From Schistosoma haematobium (Eukaryota > Platyhelminthes > Trematoda > Strigeidida > Schistosomatidae), in assembly GCF_000699445.3 (NCBI RefSeq), contig NC_067202.1, positions 8,799,458 to 8,863,457 on the forward strand: 64,000 bases of DNA. The letters are read 5' to 3'. Made by a program: the position numbers and the translations under genes. Positions 1 to 13,500 of this stretch are shown in pieces. The notes below the pieces were generated by a model, which did no database searches, was not told the DNA's origin, and saw only the letters and a program-made list of their open reading frames with translations. Every line of letters begins with the position of its first letter. Within the stretch, counting starts at the first letter, position 1.

Positions 1-909
1 ATATTGTTTAAACTGAAAGTCAGAATGACAGAGAAAAAAAAAAAGAAAAATCAAATTTTACATTTGATCTCGTAATCCTTAATTTATTGTTTGTTTTCCT
101 TGTTTTTAATCAAATTCCATAAGTAACCGTTTTGTTAACCAACTGGTATAATTACGTAACACAGATGTAGATTAGTTGAGGATAATGGGACTAATCAATG
201 GGACCAAATAAAACATTACACACACACACACACACACATTCTCTCTCACACTCTCTTCTAACAACGTTTATTATTCCAGGATGACTAAATACCATTCATC
301 AAATATATAGAAGAAATATTCTTTGATTAGATTTGTCAACAAGTTCATAGTTTGATATAAATTGAATGATTTAAATTTTGTTTCGAAATTTCGATGCAGA
401 TACTGATAACTAGAAGAGTGAATGTGAAAATTTCGAAAAGAATAACTAGTTTATAATAAGTGACTATAAAAGTGTAGTAAGTTGCTCTAATGAGAATTAT
501 TTCATACCTTACGGGTTGATTCCTGTAGAATTGGAAACTTCATATCACCAGAAGGTAATCACACTCTATGTTCGATGTCTTATTTACCATGTTGTTTTTG
601 ACTTTATACAAAACGGAGTTCACCATCTTCCGAAATCCATGATTCAATAACTAATAGGATTTTGGATGCGTACTTATTTGGAGTTTCATACTAGGACGAA
701 ATAGTTGTGTTTCGCTTTTCTAGTTCTATCCAACCTTCCAGATGATGCTAGTCAATAATGAATAAAAGCTACATTTGAACTGATCAAATCTCGATAAATC
801 ACACTGAAGGAAAGTTAGTAGATTTCAACAATCGAAACATACCATTGAATTTGTGGGTATCATTACTAATTTCGAATAAATTGAGCATTGGGTAGATTGT
901 TATAAATAA
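1..909. other. AT-rich intergenic stretch
   Basis: No open frame, RNA gene or recognisable repeat copy was found here apart from a (CA)n run at 219-238 followed by a short CT-rich patch. The right end (about 901-925) is an ATT-rich tract that probably marks the 3' tail of the minus-strand CR1-like element next to it. Confidence 0.5.
219..238. repeat. (CA)n microsatellite
   Basis: Ten uninterrupted CA units, followed by short CT/CA-rich sequence to about 257. Confidence 0.9.
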
Positions 910-1090
910 ATTATTATTATTACTAATGGCTTTATTCAATATTATATTTTGTTACAATATAGAATTCTCAGCACAGGGTATTTCAACAAGTTACTTACGC
1001 AACAACAAAAGAAAACACAGTAACAAATACAAAACAAAAAGATTAAAAAAAACCCCGAAAAACTGTACGACTTTTAAAACTAAAGACATG

Positions 1091-1864
1091 TTAAGTATGC
1101 AGGTTACTGACTAGGTTAACTCTAACAACCTGTTCGTCACAGAGTATATTTGCTAGGTAAGGTATTATAGAAATTTCATACTTTTGCTTGAGTGCATGGA
1201 TTTTAATGTAATTACGTCTCGTTCTACCAGAAGAAGATATACAAGGAGAAAGATAAGAGTGAAGAGGATGGCTAGTATCTAATAAAATAACACCTGCCAG
1301 GAGTTTGCATGATTTTAAATGTCTATCCACAACCATATTAATTATGACCTCGAACGATTCACCACACATCTTGCTAACTACCTTCAGCACTCTCCGCAAT
1401 ACAGCAAAGTCTTTTCTCAAAAGCCAGGGAAAGAATAATGGAGAACAGTAAAGAATACTAGGTAATATGCAAGAACTGACAAATTGTAAGAGTAAATGAC
1501 GAGTAATTCCAAGAGCATGCAACCTCTTTATGTAGTAGGTCAGACGGAAAACCTTCTTTGATAACAATAAAACGTGGGAAGACCAAGACAGATCAGAGGA
1601 AAAGGTGACACCAAGATAATTGACCCTCGACACTGAGTTTATCAAAGAGTCTCCAATGGTACAAGCATTATGGGATCTCAAAATGGTGTTTATATTCCGT
1701 TCGTGTCTCATACTAAAGTTAACAGCTTGACATTTAGACGGATTAAGTATGAGACCATTACCAACAGACCAACAATCAATACGAGACAAAAACTCATTCA
1801 TTTCAATGGGATGTAAAGAGGAAGAGATAGGCATACATACAGTGAGATCATCCGCATATTTCAC
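1091..1864 (-). pseudogene. CR1-like reverse transcriptase, C-terminal part
   Basis: A 257-residue frame that starts at the catalytic box KYADDLTV and runs through the thumb and C-terminal region (LNPSKCQAV, NYLGVTF, LPSILYCSPLFF). It overlaps the preceding frame by a few bases at the frameshift. The end is a normal stop at 1091, followed by about 170 bp of 3' UTR to the ATT-rich tail. The catalytic Asp pair is intact, so the break in the T run is the main lesion of the RT. Confidence 0.75.
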
Positions 1865-2838
1865 AAAAGTGTTTTCTGTGGAAGATGGTAGATCATGCAG
1901 AAAAAAAGGAAAAGAAGAGGTGAAAGAACAGCTCCTTGTGGTACACCTTCATGAGACAGTAGAGACTCTGAACACTTTCCTCCAAACACGGTGTGCTGTT
2001 CCCTTCCAGATAGGTAGGAACATAGCCAGTTGGTTATCCAGCTGTCAGTGTTGACGCTGATTAACTTGTTAAGTAAACGTTGTCTTGGTATAGAATCAAA
2101 AGCTGAAGTATAGTCCAGAAAAGCACATCGAACATACTTGTTACCCTTTTCTAAGTTGAACACTATATTGTGATGCAGAACAGCAACAGCATCTAAGGTG
2201 CTTCTTTTGCATCTGTAAGCAAACTGATACGGATCAATATGCCCGTTTATCGCAGGCTGAAGTGGAAGTATTAATAATTTTTCCATTGTTTTGAGGAAGG
2301 GTGAAGTTATTGCAATAGGTCTAAATTTCACATTCTTATCACCAGATGCTTTCTTGGGTACACGAATTATCTTCATCTTTCTCCACATTTTCGGTATGAG
2401 ATTAGATGAGAAGGATCTGTTAAAGATAGTTGTGAATGGATAACATAGGACTTCAGCACATTTTTTAAAAAGGATGTTTGGGATACCATCAGGTCCCAAA
2501 CATCGGGATGAATTAAGTGACTGGAGACATCTTCGTACATCAGTTTCAGTGAAAGTAGGAACACAGCTATTATTTAAACCTGTGGATAAAGGGAGCATCA
2601 CATCAGATGACTGATGTAAAAAAGACTTATTTAAGTCACAAACACTCAGCTGGTTATCGCTCCTAATCCGTCTGTCACCTGTAAGTTCTTTAAAGAGTTC
2701 CCACATACTTGGAGAGTTTTTGCAAGACAAGAGTTTTTGAGTAAACATACAGTTGAGACGTCTAATCTCTAAGTTTATCAGACCATTTAGCTTACGAACT
2801 TCATTAGAGTTCTTCTCCTTGTACATTCTTTCTTTCAC
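1861..2838 (-). pseudogene. CR1-like reverse transcriptase, N-terminal and finger/palm part
   Basis: A 325-residue frame of the RT domain. The order of motifs is normal for LINEs: an N-terminal LGPDGIPNILFK block, KFRPIAITS, the palm motif FLDYTSAFDS with the first catalytic Asp, and GVPQGAVLSPLLF. The frame then breaks in a T-rich run near 1905, and the YADD box lies in the next frame. It would copy the element's RNA at a nicked target in the nucleus, but this copy cannot make one continuous protein. The upstream codons back to about 2890 are open in this frame without a Met. Confidence 0.8.
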
Positions 2839-2885
2839 CCTCAGTAGTCGTTTTGGTTGTGAAGATGTAAATCGATCAAAACTTT

Positions 2886-3671
2886 TTAAAAAATGGTTTC
2901 AGTGGGACAACAAATATCAAAACAGAATTTAAGGTAACAAGTGATAACATCAGTAGTGTTTTCCAGTGAGTCATCTGTAAATAATTCCCAGTTAGTCGTA
3001 TGAAACATGTTTTTCAGATTTCGGATATTTTCTTCTGAGTAATTCCTATATTTGATTTTCTTGGTTTGATGTAAGAGTGTACTCTTCCCATGCTTTCCAT
3101 GTACTTTAGGTAGAACACGAATTATACAGTGATCCGAGCTAGACAATGGGACACGTTTACGATTCGCATATATACCCACATCATTAATGAAAACGAAGTC
3201 TAAATGAGCATCCAAACGAGTAGGAAAATCTACTACGTTTTGGTGACCTAGTGACGTAAGGAAGTTATAGTCACATGAATTGAAACCACCACATACAACT
3301 GAAAGTGAATCACTGAAGGCAGTAACAGCGAACTCAGTGAATTCATCAGCGAAAACAGATAGTGCAGATGATGTGCAATCTGGAGTAACGTAGATATTGG
3401 TAACATAAACATATTTGTATTTATTCAGATGTTTTGGACGACATCTTAGAGTTAGACAGTCGATAAAGTCATTTGAAAACTTAAAACACACAAACGAAGA
3501 TCGACACCAGTTTATGTTTACAAACGTAACTACACCGCCACCACACCTCTTTTTATTGTTTGATCGATCTTGACGATGAATTTTAAAATCACGTAGTGAT
3601 ACTAGGCAGTCATCCTGTAAATCATTCAACCAAGATTCTTGAATTGTGATGACACCACAATTACGATGCAT
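2886..3671 (-). pseudogene. CR1-like endonuclease (EEP) domain fragment
   Basis: This 261-residue frame matches the apurinic-like (exonuclease-endonuclease-phosphatase) endonuclease of CR1/Jockey LINEs, which nicks target DNA for reverse transcription. Visible landmarks are an early QESWL (the catalytic Glu region), a central GGFN where the family normally has GDFN, and SSSDHCII near the end (the SDH box). The Asp of GDFN is a metal and catalytic residue, so its replacement by Gly suggests the enzyme was already dead. The frame ends in a homopolymer at about 2886 and the protein continues in another frame into the RT region. The true start is further upstream, where in-frame stops interrupt an NxxSLINKVD-like start. 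Confidence 0.75.
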
Positions 3672-3735
3672 ATTTTGACTTAGTATGAATTACAGATAGT
3701 CCACTTTGTTGATTAGTGATCAGCAGTTAGAATAT

Positions 3736-4484
3736 AGCAGCTCGGGAATCATATACATATTCTTTCCTAATCTGTAAGTGCATGAACGTAATGAAAATAA
3801 TAACAATTTGAAACTGACAACAGATCAGTTAGTGAGGTCAGTAGGCTGAAAATTAAAAATGTTCTCTTGAAGCATGATAGTTTAATGATGACTACTGTTT
3901 TTTAGTTCATTGACTGACTGAAAATGTGTTAAAAAGCGTGTGTGAATGTGTTGTGTTTGTTTCTGAGAAATGTTTCAGTTGTTTCCTTTGCCCTGAATTT
4001 TTTCCGACCGAATTTACTAATAGTAGTCACATATTTTGCTGAATTTAGCCATTATTGATACAATATTATGGTAAAAAAGTACCATCTCACCGCTAGTATA
4101 TATCAACAACACTAGTAAATGAATATTACGTCACTAGTCTCTTGAGATTCAATACAATTTTTGTGATTATATTTAGGCATACATAAATAACAATTTTGAG
4201 ACACCATTAGTTTCATAAAACCTTTGAAAACTGGAATATTATGAATAAAATTATCATTCAAACAAAAAAATCCATTATTAAGTAAAACAACACAAAAACC
4301 TGGATTGCAGTTAATTTTTTCTAGAATAAATCAACAGCCTACTGATAACTTATTTAAGTAGGAAATAAGTTGCATTAAAATAAAATAGTCCATTTTTCAT
4401 GTGCAATTATGTAATTTTTAAAAAAAAGATGAATAACTATGAATTGTGAACACGGTCAGATAACATATTTTCATAATAATTTGA
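3736..4484. other. Tetraspanin 3' flank / 3' UTR region
   Basis: AT-rich sequence between the retroelement and the tetraspanin stop codon. On the minus strand it should hold the 3' UTR. I did not find a canonical AATAAA on that strand within about 350 nt of the stop, so the poly(A) site is unplaced. Confidence 0.4.
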
Positions 4485-4583
4485 TTAAGAATAGTAAGTT
4501 CTGTATAAAATTTTGCAGTACAAGCTTTGGTTCCTACTAGTCAGTGTATAACAAATAACTGATATTATTATGGTAAACAGGCT
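4485..4583 (-). CDS. Tetraspanin exon 8 (end of TM4, C-terminal tail)
   Basis: 99 bp from a TATTTTAG acceptor to TAA at 4485-4487, phase 0. It completes TM4 (SLFTIIISVICYTL) and adds a short basic, Tyr- and Cys-containing cytoplasmic tail. Confidence 0.85.
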   Translation of the reverse strand, partial: SLFTIIISVICYTLTSRNQSLYCKILYRTYYS

Positions 4584-7500
4584 CTAAAATACAAAAATGA
4601 TTATTCAGTTACAAATGAAGACCAGTTCCTGTATATGATTTAGCTGATATCTTCATGAAATTAATTGCTAATGAACTAGTATAATTTAAATTGGTTTGAT
4701 TTTCCCCCCTGTACGTGTAATAGTCAGTGCAAAGAGAATGAATAAAATCTGAAAAAAAGGAAGTAGAAAATAAACGAAATTGTAAAAGTTCAAGATGAAT
4801 TGTGAAAAAAAGACTACATTAGCACTTTACTACAATACAACCAAAGAATTATTATAATCATTTAATCATATGAAATCATCTTCTGTGCTACACATGTTAA
4901 TCGATGATGCTTCCAAGGTACGTGAAGGATTCAACAACTTCCAGAGTTTCGCCATTAAGTGTGATTGGGTTGGTGTTTTGAGAAGACATTATTTATGAAA
5001 ATTATATTTGAAGTAATCTCAGAGATTCGAATTCAAATAATCCCAACGTCTCGTCCAGCAATTTTTTGTTTACCCAGTAGAAATCTCATGAATCATTGAA
5101 TTTTATGAAACAGATTATAATATATACTATAGAAGATCGAATTGTTTCAAACATTCTATGCACAATAGACATTTACTTACTTGAAATCCTACCGCTCCAC
5201 ATAATATATAAGCTGTTATGTTGCCATACATTATAATATTACTTTCTATCTTTGGCCAACATCCAACATGTATATTACTGTTTTCCAAAGTAAATTGATC
5301 AGGACAACCATTATTAGTTATTTCTTGATTTCTATCCATTTTGCAACAGCTGATTGGATATTGAAATTCTAATCAGTTTTAGGTAGGTTCAATAATTGAA
5401 AATAAAAACAGAACATTTATCCTTTTGGCTCTTTTCTTTAGAAAAAAAATCTATATGGTCATTCATTAACTAAACGAAAATGTAATATTCAAGCTAAGCA
5501 AACCGATTTTATTGTTATCCAAGGTTAATACATTATTTCAGCTATCTAAGATCTATCTTGAGAAAATATTTCCAGTTCAACACACAGAGTGTTACTAACA
5601 CTTATGTCCTCAAATACAACATGTATGGTTGAAACAAGATCTTATAATATGGGCACTACATATAACCATTGATTATAATGTATTTATGGATCTAGAAAAC
5701 AGAAGTACTTTACCCAACAAAAGAGTCAACTTGCATTTTGATCAAGATTTTTGGTTAATAAAGTAAGTGTGAGGTGAGAAAGAAGTGAAGTAACCATAAC
5801 ATAGAAATACAATAAAGTTTTTCCAAGGTTGGAATACATGTGTAATGAATAACTAAAGAAATAATCTTGAGATGGTGGGGAAGATTTGTAGCTCAGGTGG
5901 ATAGTTTTGGTGGAGTTTTGTTCTCTGAGCTGGATGGTTTGGTCGTGGAGCTTTCATCGTCCTTCTGGACGACATCATCAGTACAAACTTCAGACTTCTA
6001 TCTGAACCATCTAGCTCAGAGAACAAACTCCACCAAAATTATCCACCTGAGCTACAAATCTCCACCATCTCAAAATCATATGAGCGTAATACGCTTCTCG
6101 TTGTTCGAAAATGGGAGAATTTCGCCAAAAGGCAGGCTTCCACTCGAGAACAACTATATTTTCTCCATGAGTGTCTTCGCCAGCATGTTCTACCAACAAT
6201 ACACGACCAAAACCATCCAGCTCAGAGGAAAAAACTCCACCAAAAGAAATAATCGTATAATGAATGTTTCTAAAACACCATCATTTCTCACTTAAATTAA
6301 ACTTAATATATTGCTCATTTCATTGTGAACTTCCGTAAAACTCACGAACGAACACACTTTATGAGGTTGGCCAAATAAAACAACTAGAAATTAAAGCTTC
6401 TATTCTCTAAATTCAAATGTAACTGTATAATTTTGGAATCAGGATCATACTCAGGCGTGGTCCGAATTCTTCTATTAATTTCTATTAATTTATTGTTTAG
6501 ATTAAATTCTTGAGTTCGATCAATAGTGGGCTCGTGATTGCCCACCACTGAAGAGTCCAATACTAAGAAAAAAATCTGTCCAGTCCTCCCTTGTTTTAAA
6601 TATTGACTTAACTGAGGTAAACCGATGACTAATATCCCTAACAAATTCCATTGTTATCAATATTACATTTAAGAGTTATCCAACGCGTGCCAACAACCGC
6701 ATATAAAATAGAACCTATGACTATCACGTACATCAGTGAGTACAATATGATTGATCAGCAGAGTCACTATTCAAATGGTACACTTTTTCTAACTTCAGTC
6801 AATCTGCGGCTTCCAGGAGCCATCGAGTGCTCCCCTTAAACGTTGTCAAGGCCTAAAAAAGTCTGTAAACACTTCTTCCAGTCAGAATTCACTAAAAACT
6901 CCCCATACAGTCCTAGAAAAACGATAGATTATATATCATATTGTGATTTATTAATTTCTGACTTTATTATTAATTTAAGCATATTTCCATAATTTTATAG
7001 ATTTCAGAGTCAAGCATAAACCTAAGAACATTCATTTTTTACACAATTAAGAGAATTTTCGAAGTAAAGCTTCTTTTCTTATTTTCTTCCTTTGTATTGG
7101 CTTAGTAGCTCAAATACAAGAGATTTCTGAGGGAACTAGGAAACTACCAAAATATATCCATGTCAAGTATCAAATGTATCAATAAGTTAATACAACCCTC
7201 CTAAAATATGATCAGTGAACCACCAAATCTCAATTAGTGACTAGTGTCTATTCGTATTCAAAATTACTTTAAGTTTATACGAAATCTTCATAAGCTCTTA
7301 TTGGTAAATTAGAAAATAATTCATAGAAGCATAACTCCCAAAATCTAACACTTAAAACAAGGAATTATATTGATAAAAGTAATCACCTGTTAACTACTAA
7401 TCACTAGTCTCCAGAGATAGTTTATCAAGCAATTTTAAACTAACTGGTTAATTAATGAACTAAAAGTAGGTTTTAGTTTAATTACTCTGAATCCATTTTA

Positions 7501-10500
7501 AGTGTACTGTTACTTCACTCAACAAATCACAAAAATATGTAATTATTTAACGCGCAAAAAATATATTTTAATTTCAGTAGTTGAGGTCATGAGTCAATTG
7601 AAACTAGACTACCATGGAAAATCTGGAAGCACTAGACGGATGTTTTGTCCTAGTATGGGACTCATCAGCAGTGCTTATCCACGATCCCGACCCGCGAGAT
7701 TCGAACCCAGGACCTATCGGTCTCGCGAGCGAACGCTTAACCACTAGACCACTGAGCCGAAGCCCAGCGACGTTAATGTCTAACTTCAACTAATCCACGA
7801 TCGCGAAGAGTCCCAAAATAGGACGAAACGGCCGACCAATGCTTTCAAGTTTTCCATGGTGGTCTAGCTTCAATTGGCTCACGATCTCAACTATTGAAAA
7901 TCTTAATAACTTAGAAATAGATTCAGCGTTAGAAAAATAAGGATTCCTAGTTAGTAGGATTAGATAATCATTCATTTCGTGACTTATTTAAGTGTTATAT
8001 CCTAGTGAAGATTAAATTACGGGTAACTCCTGAGAGCTATTGATGGACTAATATTATATATATTCTTATCGTATAACTATTCAGTAACTGGTTTATGTAT
8101 ATATATATTCATCTTACTATACGCTTCATTTTGACCTATAGATTATTATTGTACGATTTATTGTTCTTAAGTTATGTTCAGTTTATTGATTACAGTCTCC
8201 CACGTTCACAGCCACTCTTTGGCTTGTTCTTGTATAAATGTTATTTCCTATTTTATGGTGTGGTACGGTCTGTTTGGTTGGCATATAAACCAAGTATTTT
8301 TGGAATAAATGATTAGCATAGTGGGAGCTGTTGTTGGCGTTCTGCACCTAACTGGACGTGCTAAGCGAACAAAGGACCAATAAAGACCTGTCGAACGTCA
8401 TTGATTTAGTACAGTACTAAGATTGAATAAGTCGTATTCCGATTGGCGAATAAATCACGAGACTACTAGCCGGGCTTAAAGTTAGAACAATAAGTACCAT
8501 TCTTGTATCTGAAAATCTACTAAATGTAAGTTTACAGAGCTGTACCATATTTAAAATAATTTATTATTTCTGTTGAATGATTTAATAGTTCTATAATTTA
8601 TATCAACCTGTTTAGTTTTTCCTGAGATAAATGCAAATAGTTCCAAGTGGGGGGAGGGCTTTTTTTCAGTTTTATCTTTTAACAATCAATGAAAACTAAA
8701 GTTTACATCAAAATTTGGAAGTTAATAAGCTTACCGCTTTTTGTACTGAGATTAGATTTTGTTATTTCAAATAAGATGACAATAGATTCAGTTAATGTTT
8801 TCGAATATGAAATTATTAGTAGACTGATATTTTTCCCATTAAAATAGAAAAGAATCCATAGTCCTAGTTGTTAACATAAGAATCAAATACTACACTTAAT
8901 GGTCACTGAATGTTAATCATCTGGGTTTTGGTAATTTTTAGTTTAACTAATAAACTAAATAAACTGTTACCATATCAAACCGGTTATTATGAGTAGTAAT
9001 CAGTGTAATTTTGCTTATGACTAAGATCATGAACCGATTGACGTTAGCTCACTAGTGACTAGCTTCTTGAGGGAATTCTCGGAGTTCTAGTGAGAAGCCG
9101 TGACCAGTGGAGCTAACCAGTGTCGGGTAGAGACAGGTATCTAACTCCGTACAATGGAAGACGGTCGCGCAATTCCGTGGATTGGTTAAAGTTAGACATT
9201 AACATCGTTGGATACCGGCTCAGTGGTCTAGAGTTTAAGCATTCGCGCGCAAGACCGAAGGCTCCAGGCTCGAATCCCGCGAGCGGGATCGTGGATGCGC
9301 ACTGCTGAGGAGTCTCACAATGGAACGAAACGTCCGTCCAGTTGTGGTGTGGGTTAATTATATCCACACAAGTAGTATATAACGGTGGTCATGTATAGAA
9401 TGTATTTCAGTAGAAGGTCGATGAGGAAAGAACGGGAACGGAACGCGATTGGTATGAAAACGCATGAACAATGAAATCTGAGACAATGGATTGATGTTTG
9501 CGACAGGAACGGTCAAGTTTGAGATGATGGATTGATATTTTACAAATTAACTATTTAATACATGGTTCTCAGATGTTAGTGAAATGCTCTGTAATTTCGT
9601 ACTCAAATACATACGATTTTCCCCACTGGTGTTCTGTTCACTACACAGTGCTTCCAGGTTTTCAATGGTGGTCTAAAATCAATCGGTTCATGAACTCAAT
9701 CAAAAACTTATTAGTCTCCACAGCCCCATACAGATAACTCTGTTTAGTCCTTACCTTAGGACGAATTCAGTCCATCAGAATACATTGTGGTCACCATTTG
9801 CATGGGGCTCTATATCATGTTACAATTCGTTTTCATACAAAATATTTGGGAGCAACCGATAAGAAGCTTTACAAATAGGTTTCATGTTAGCTGGCACTCA
9901 TCACCAAAGAGAATATGACAAAATGGTGTGAGTCAATAAACAGTGTCGAATTTGTATAATCACCTCAATTATACATCAACTCAAACGTCGCCCACTGCTA
10001 ACATTTCTAACTGTGATCCAAAGTAATAAGGATTCCAGCCGCCTGTAAAACACCAGCTTCTTCAAAGTCTCAAATGAGCCTTACGGACAAATGCCAACTA
10101 GTTTGAGGTCTAGTTTCAAAACTTCCTATTAATTCTCTCTAATCAAAAACATAGAAATAAATCGATTATAGGAAGGACCGTGTTTAACTCTAAATATCCA
10201 GTGCAAAACATTTGTATTTTTTACTTCTAAGAGCTCCTAAGAAGAACATATGCAGCACCTCTAAAACTCTCATCCTCATATACCCTACGCAACAAGTCAA
10301 CTACTTGATTATTCAAATCATGAGTGACTGTAAAAAGAACTAGATTTGATAATGTGAGTACCAATATATTAAAAAGTAATAGAATGCTTCAGTCCTTAAT
10401 TGTGATATTACTTTCTGGATTCAGTTTCATTTGGCTCAGATATTAAAAAATATTACAAAAAAACTTGATGCGTCCAACAAAATGTCCTAGACATCACAGT

Positions 10501-13500
10501 GTTGAATGTTTTTTTGCAACTACAATTAGAACCACTCTCAAATCTCCAAAATGAAATGTATATTCACAAAGAAATAACATATCATGAAAGGCTAGTCAAC
10601 AAAACTTCGTAAATCTAAAACTGGAAATAATGACGCGTAGCGATACTTTTATTCAACTGTACCATGTTATTACCATAGCTTATTACGTCCATGATTTAAC
10701 TCACATGTTGGAGAAGAAATAATAAATTACTGAATGTTTTTTAACGGTAATTCACCAAGAAAATAAAGTATGATATCCAAATTCTATTGCTAGTTAATAT
10801 AAAATAATATGAAACCCAAAACATCTTATAACAGGAAAATTTCCGTGATAGATTCATAAGCTTTTTATTCACGATGATAAATTTAAACAGTAAGACTTCA
10901 TTTACAGGCGCCAAGATGAGACTAGAGCTAAAGAAGCATTGGACAACTGGAGAAACAGCATTTCAACGGTTCAATACAGCCTTCCTTCGACATACTGACA
11001 AACTCAACGAATTCAAGATAACTCTCAACAACGTGTTCTAAACCTTACAGGATCTGCTGGAAGAAGAAATTTTTATGGAGGACAGTTAGAAAGGGATCAA
11101 AGAAGCAATAACTATCAGAAAGTGCAGGGCTGCAGGAAGCATCATCATAAGGAATGGATCTCTATCGAAGCCCTGGAAGGGATTCAAGAAAGGAAGAACA
11201 AGAAGACAGAAATTAACAATAGCCAACTGAACAATGATAAAGAAAGTCAAGGCACAAAATGAATACACAGAAGCAAGCAAGAGAGTGAAGAGAAGCCTTA
11301 GAGCCGACAAGCAGAAATACGTAGAAGAGCTGGCAACGACCGAAGAAAAAGGTGCAGAGGAAGGAAATATGAAACAACTACATGACACAACGAAGAAACT
11401 GGCAGGGAAATATAGTAAACTAGAAAGATTGATCAAAGAAAAAGAAATCAAGACTGAAATTCAAGAACAGAAAAAAAGATGGGTAGAATACTTCGAGAAA
11501 CTCTTGAATACACAAGCTCCACTGAACCCACCGGATATCAAAGCAGCACACACAAACCTTCCTATCAATGTCACTCCATCAACGGTCGAAGTTAACATGG
11601 ACATCAGACGAATCAAGGGTGAAAAAGCACCAGGACCAGACAATATACTAGCCGAATCTCTTAAGTCAGACATAGAAGTAATTGCAAACATGCTCCATTT
11701 TCTATTCAGGAGGATTTAAGGGTAGGGGAATAACAAGTGCTGCAGACAGACTGGAAAGAAGGATACTTAATCAAAGAAAGGAGATATGAGCAAATGTGAA
11801 AGTTTACAGAGACATCACACTACTGTCAGTGTAAAGCTTATAAAATCATTTTACAGTCATTCATGTTCGTCTGTCAAGAATAGTTACTCCATTTCGACTC
11901 ACCAGTTGTGAATTTTACTATTTAAAGTAAGTGAAAACGTTATGTATGAAAATAAAAACAATTTTACTCACCATACGGTTCACCTTTATACATTATGTTT
12001 GGTTTAGTCATTTTCACATGAACGAAATCACTTCCATTGTTAATACCACAGCATTGTAACTATAGGGAAAAGATTGAGAAAGAATAGAATTTGTGAATGA
12101 TTCGTAACAGAAGTGTTTTATAATTGAAATTTTATGTAAACGCTGTCCTCTAATGAAATGAATAAACATGAAATTAATTTCACAGATTAAAATCATGAGT
12201 CAATTGAAGCTAGACCACCATGGAAAACCTGGCCGTCCAGTGCTTCCAGGTTTTCCATGGTGGTCTAGCTTCAATTGACTCATGATTTCAATCTGTGAAA
12301 TTTTTGAAATCTCCACGAACCCCTTCTGATGAAATTACTTATTTATGCTGATGTGCTTAGGAGCGGCGTAACTACTTAACACAGGATGACTAATCCACGG
12401 ATATTATGTAGTTGGAAAAGACAAACACATTAACTGAAGCCAAATAATATCAAATCATTTTATTTCGTAGGTTTCTATCAGTTGCTTATATCTGCCCATT
12501 TATATTGAGAGAAAACCTGATATTAAACGATCAAAAGCAGTGACTGAACAATTGAAGTGACTATCTGTGTTAGATGTATATCTCGCTATCTGTAAGATCA
12601 ATTGAGGACAGCTTCTGAAAACATAAACGGGATGAAACTGGAAAATTGATAAGATACGTCCTTTAATAATATTTAAAGATTTGAATAGGTTTTGAGAAAT
12701 AAATGACCAGAAACACACAGTAACTGTAAAGATATTTTTGAAGTGGATAAAATGACAATTACTTAAACGAACATTGCATGCCATAATAATAATAAGAGGG
12801 AATGTATTCAAAAATATCAATTTATTATGGCAGTAATAAGATGACAACTGCTTCTTTTCGGGTCCATGTGTTTCATCTTGGTTTTTTAATGACCACTGTT
12901 TCAGTGAAGCATGTCGTTGAGTTCTTTTGTCTAGAAATTATTTTTAAAGAATTACAGGAAACAATAACATAGTCACAACCGAATAAACATCGAACTACTG
13001 TACTGATGTTAGTTGTCATACCTTTTAATCACAGATTCTATGTAACATGTACGGGAATTATGAATAAGTAATTTTCTCCTTATTCTTTCAATATATGTCC
13101 TTTCCCACGTACAATATATTCAAGTTATAAATGCAGGAAACGATGAACTAGTTGATTTTTGTTCGTTTTAAAGAACAGTTTAATTTATGTAAAACAGTGA
13201 CTAACTTCATTAATAGATCATTAATCTTTATTTCCGCATTTAATAATTAATCAAGTGATTTCATCACCTTTGAAACGAAATTATATAGGAAACAATCTTT
13301 CTTATCAATTCTGTATTATATATAACACGTTCTCTATATGTTTAAGTATACTTCTGATTTAACAATCAGTACGGAACCACTACATTCATATATTACTTAT
13401 TTACGCCTGTTACTCCTCGTGGAGGAGCATAGGCCACCCACCAGCAATCTCCATCCAACCCTGTACTGGCCAGTCCTTCATAGCTCTCTCCAGTTGCCAT

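Larger units (their letters stand above)
910..3735 (-). mobile_element. CR1/Jockey-like non-LTR retrotransposon, inactivated
   Basis: A 5'-incomplete LINE on the minus strand: endonuclease-like region (3671-2886), reverse transcriptase (2838-1861) and RT C-terminal part (1864-1091), each in a different frame. Upstream of 3671 the endonuclease start is still readable to about 3735 but with stops. Both frame breaks fall in homopolymers (a T/A run near 2886 and a T run near 1905), so each is a one-base indel or an assembly error. The RT signature FLDYTSAFDS, GVPQGAVLSP and YADD places it with CR1/Jockey-type LINEs rather than with the RTE copies elsewhere in the window. The minus-strand 3' end is ATT-rich at about 910-925. 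No ORF1 and no clear target-site duplication were seen. Confidence 0.8.
5369..11971 (-). other. Tetraspanin intron 6 (6.6 kb, repeat-filled)
   Basis: Holds a fold-back repeat (5867-6073), hammerhead retroposon copies (about 6500, 7571-7901, 9022-9350, 9650-9720) and an RTE fragment (10905-11833). The stretches 6660-7560, 7910-8090, 8480-9020 and 9750-10900 show no gene or repeat that I can name. Confidence 0.7.

Noticed and set aside
7681..7758. tRNA genes at several sites with good A and B boxes (also 9225-9290, 44630-44695, 56166-56240)
   Set aside because: The boxes belong to retroposon heads followed by hammerheads. I could not form a complete cloverleaf with acceptor stem and anticodon arm at these sites.
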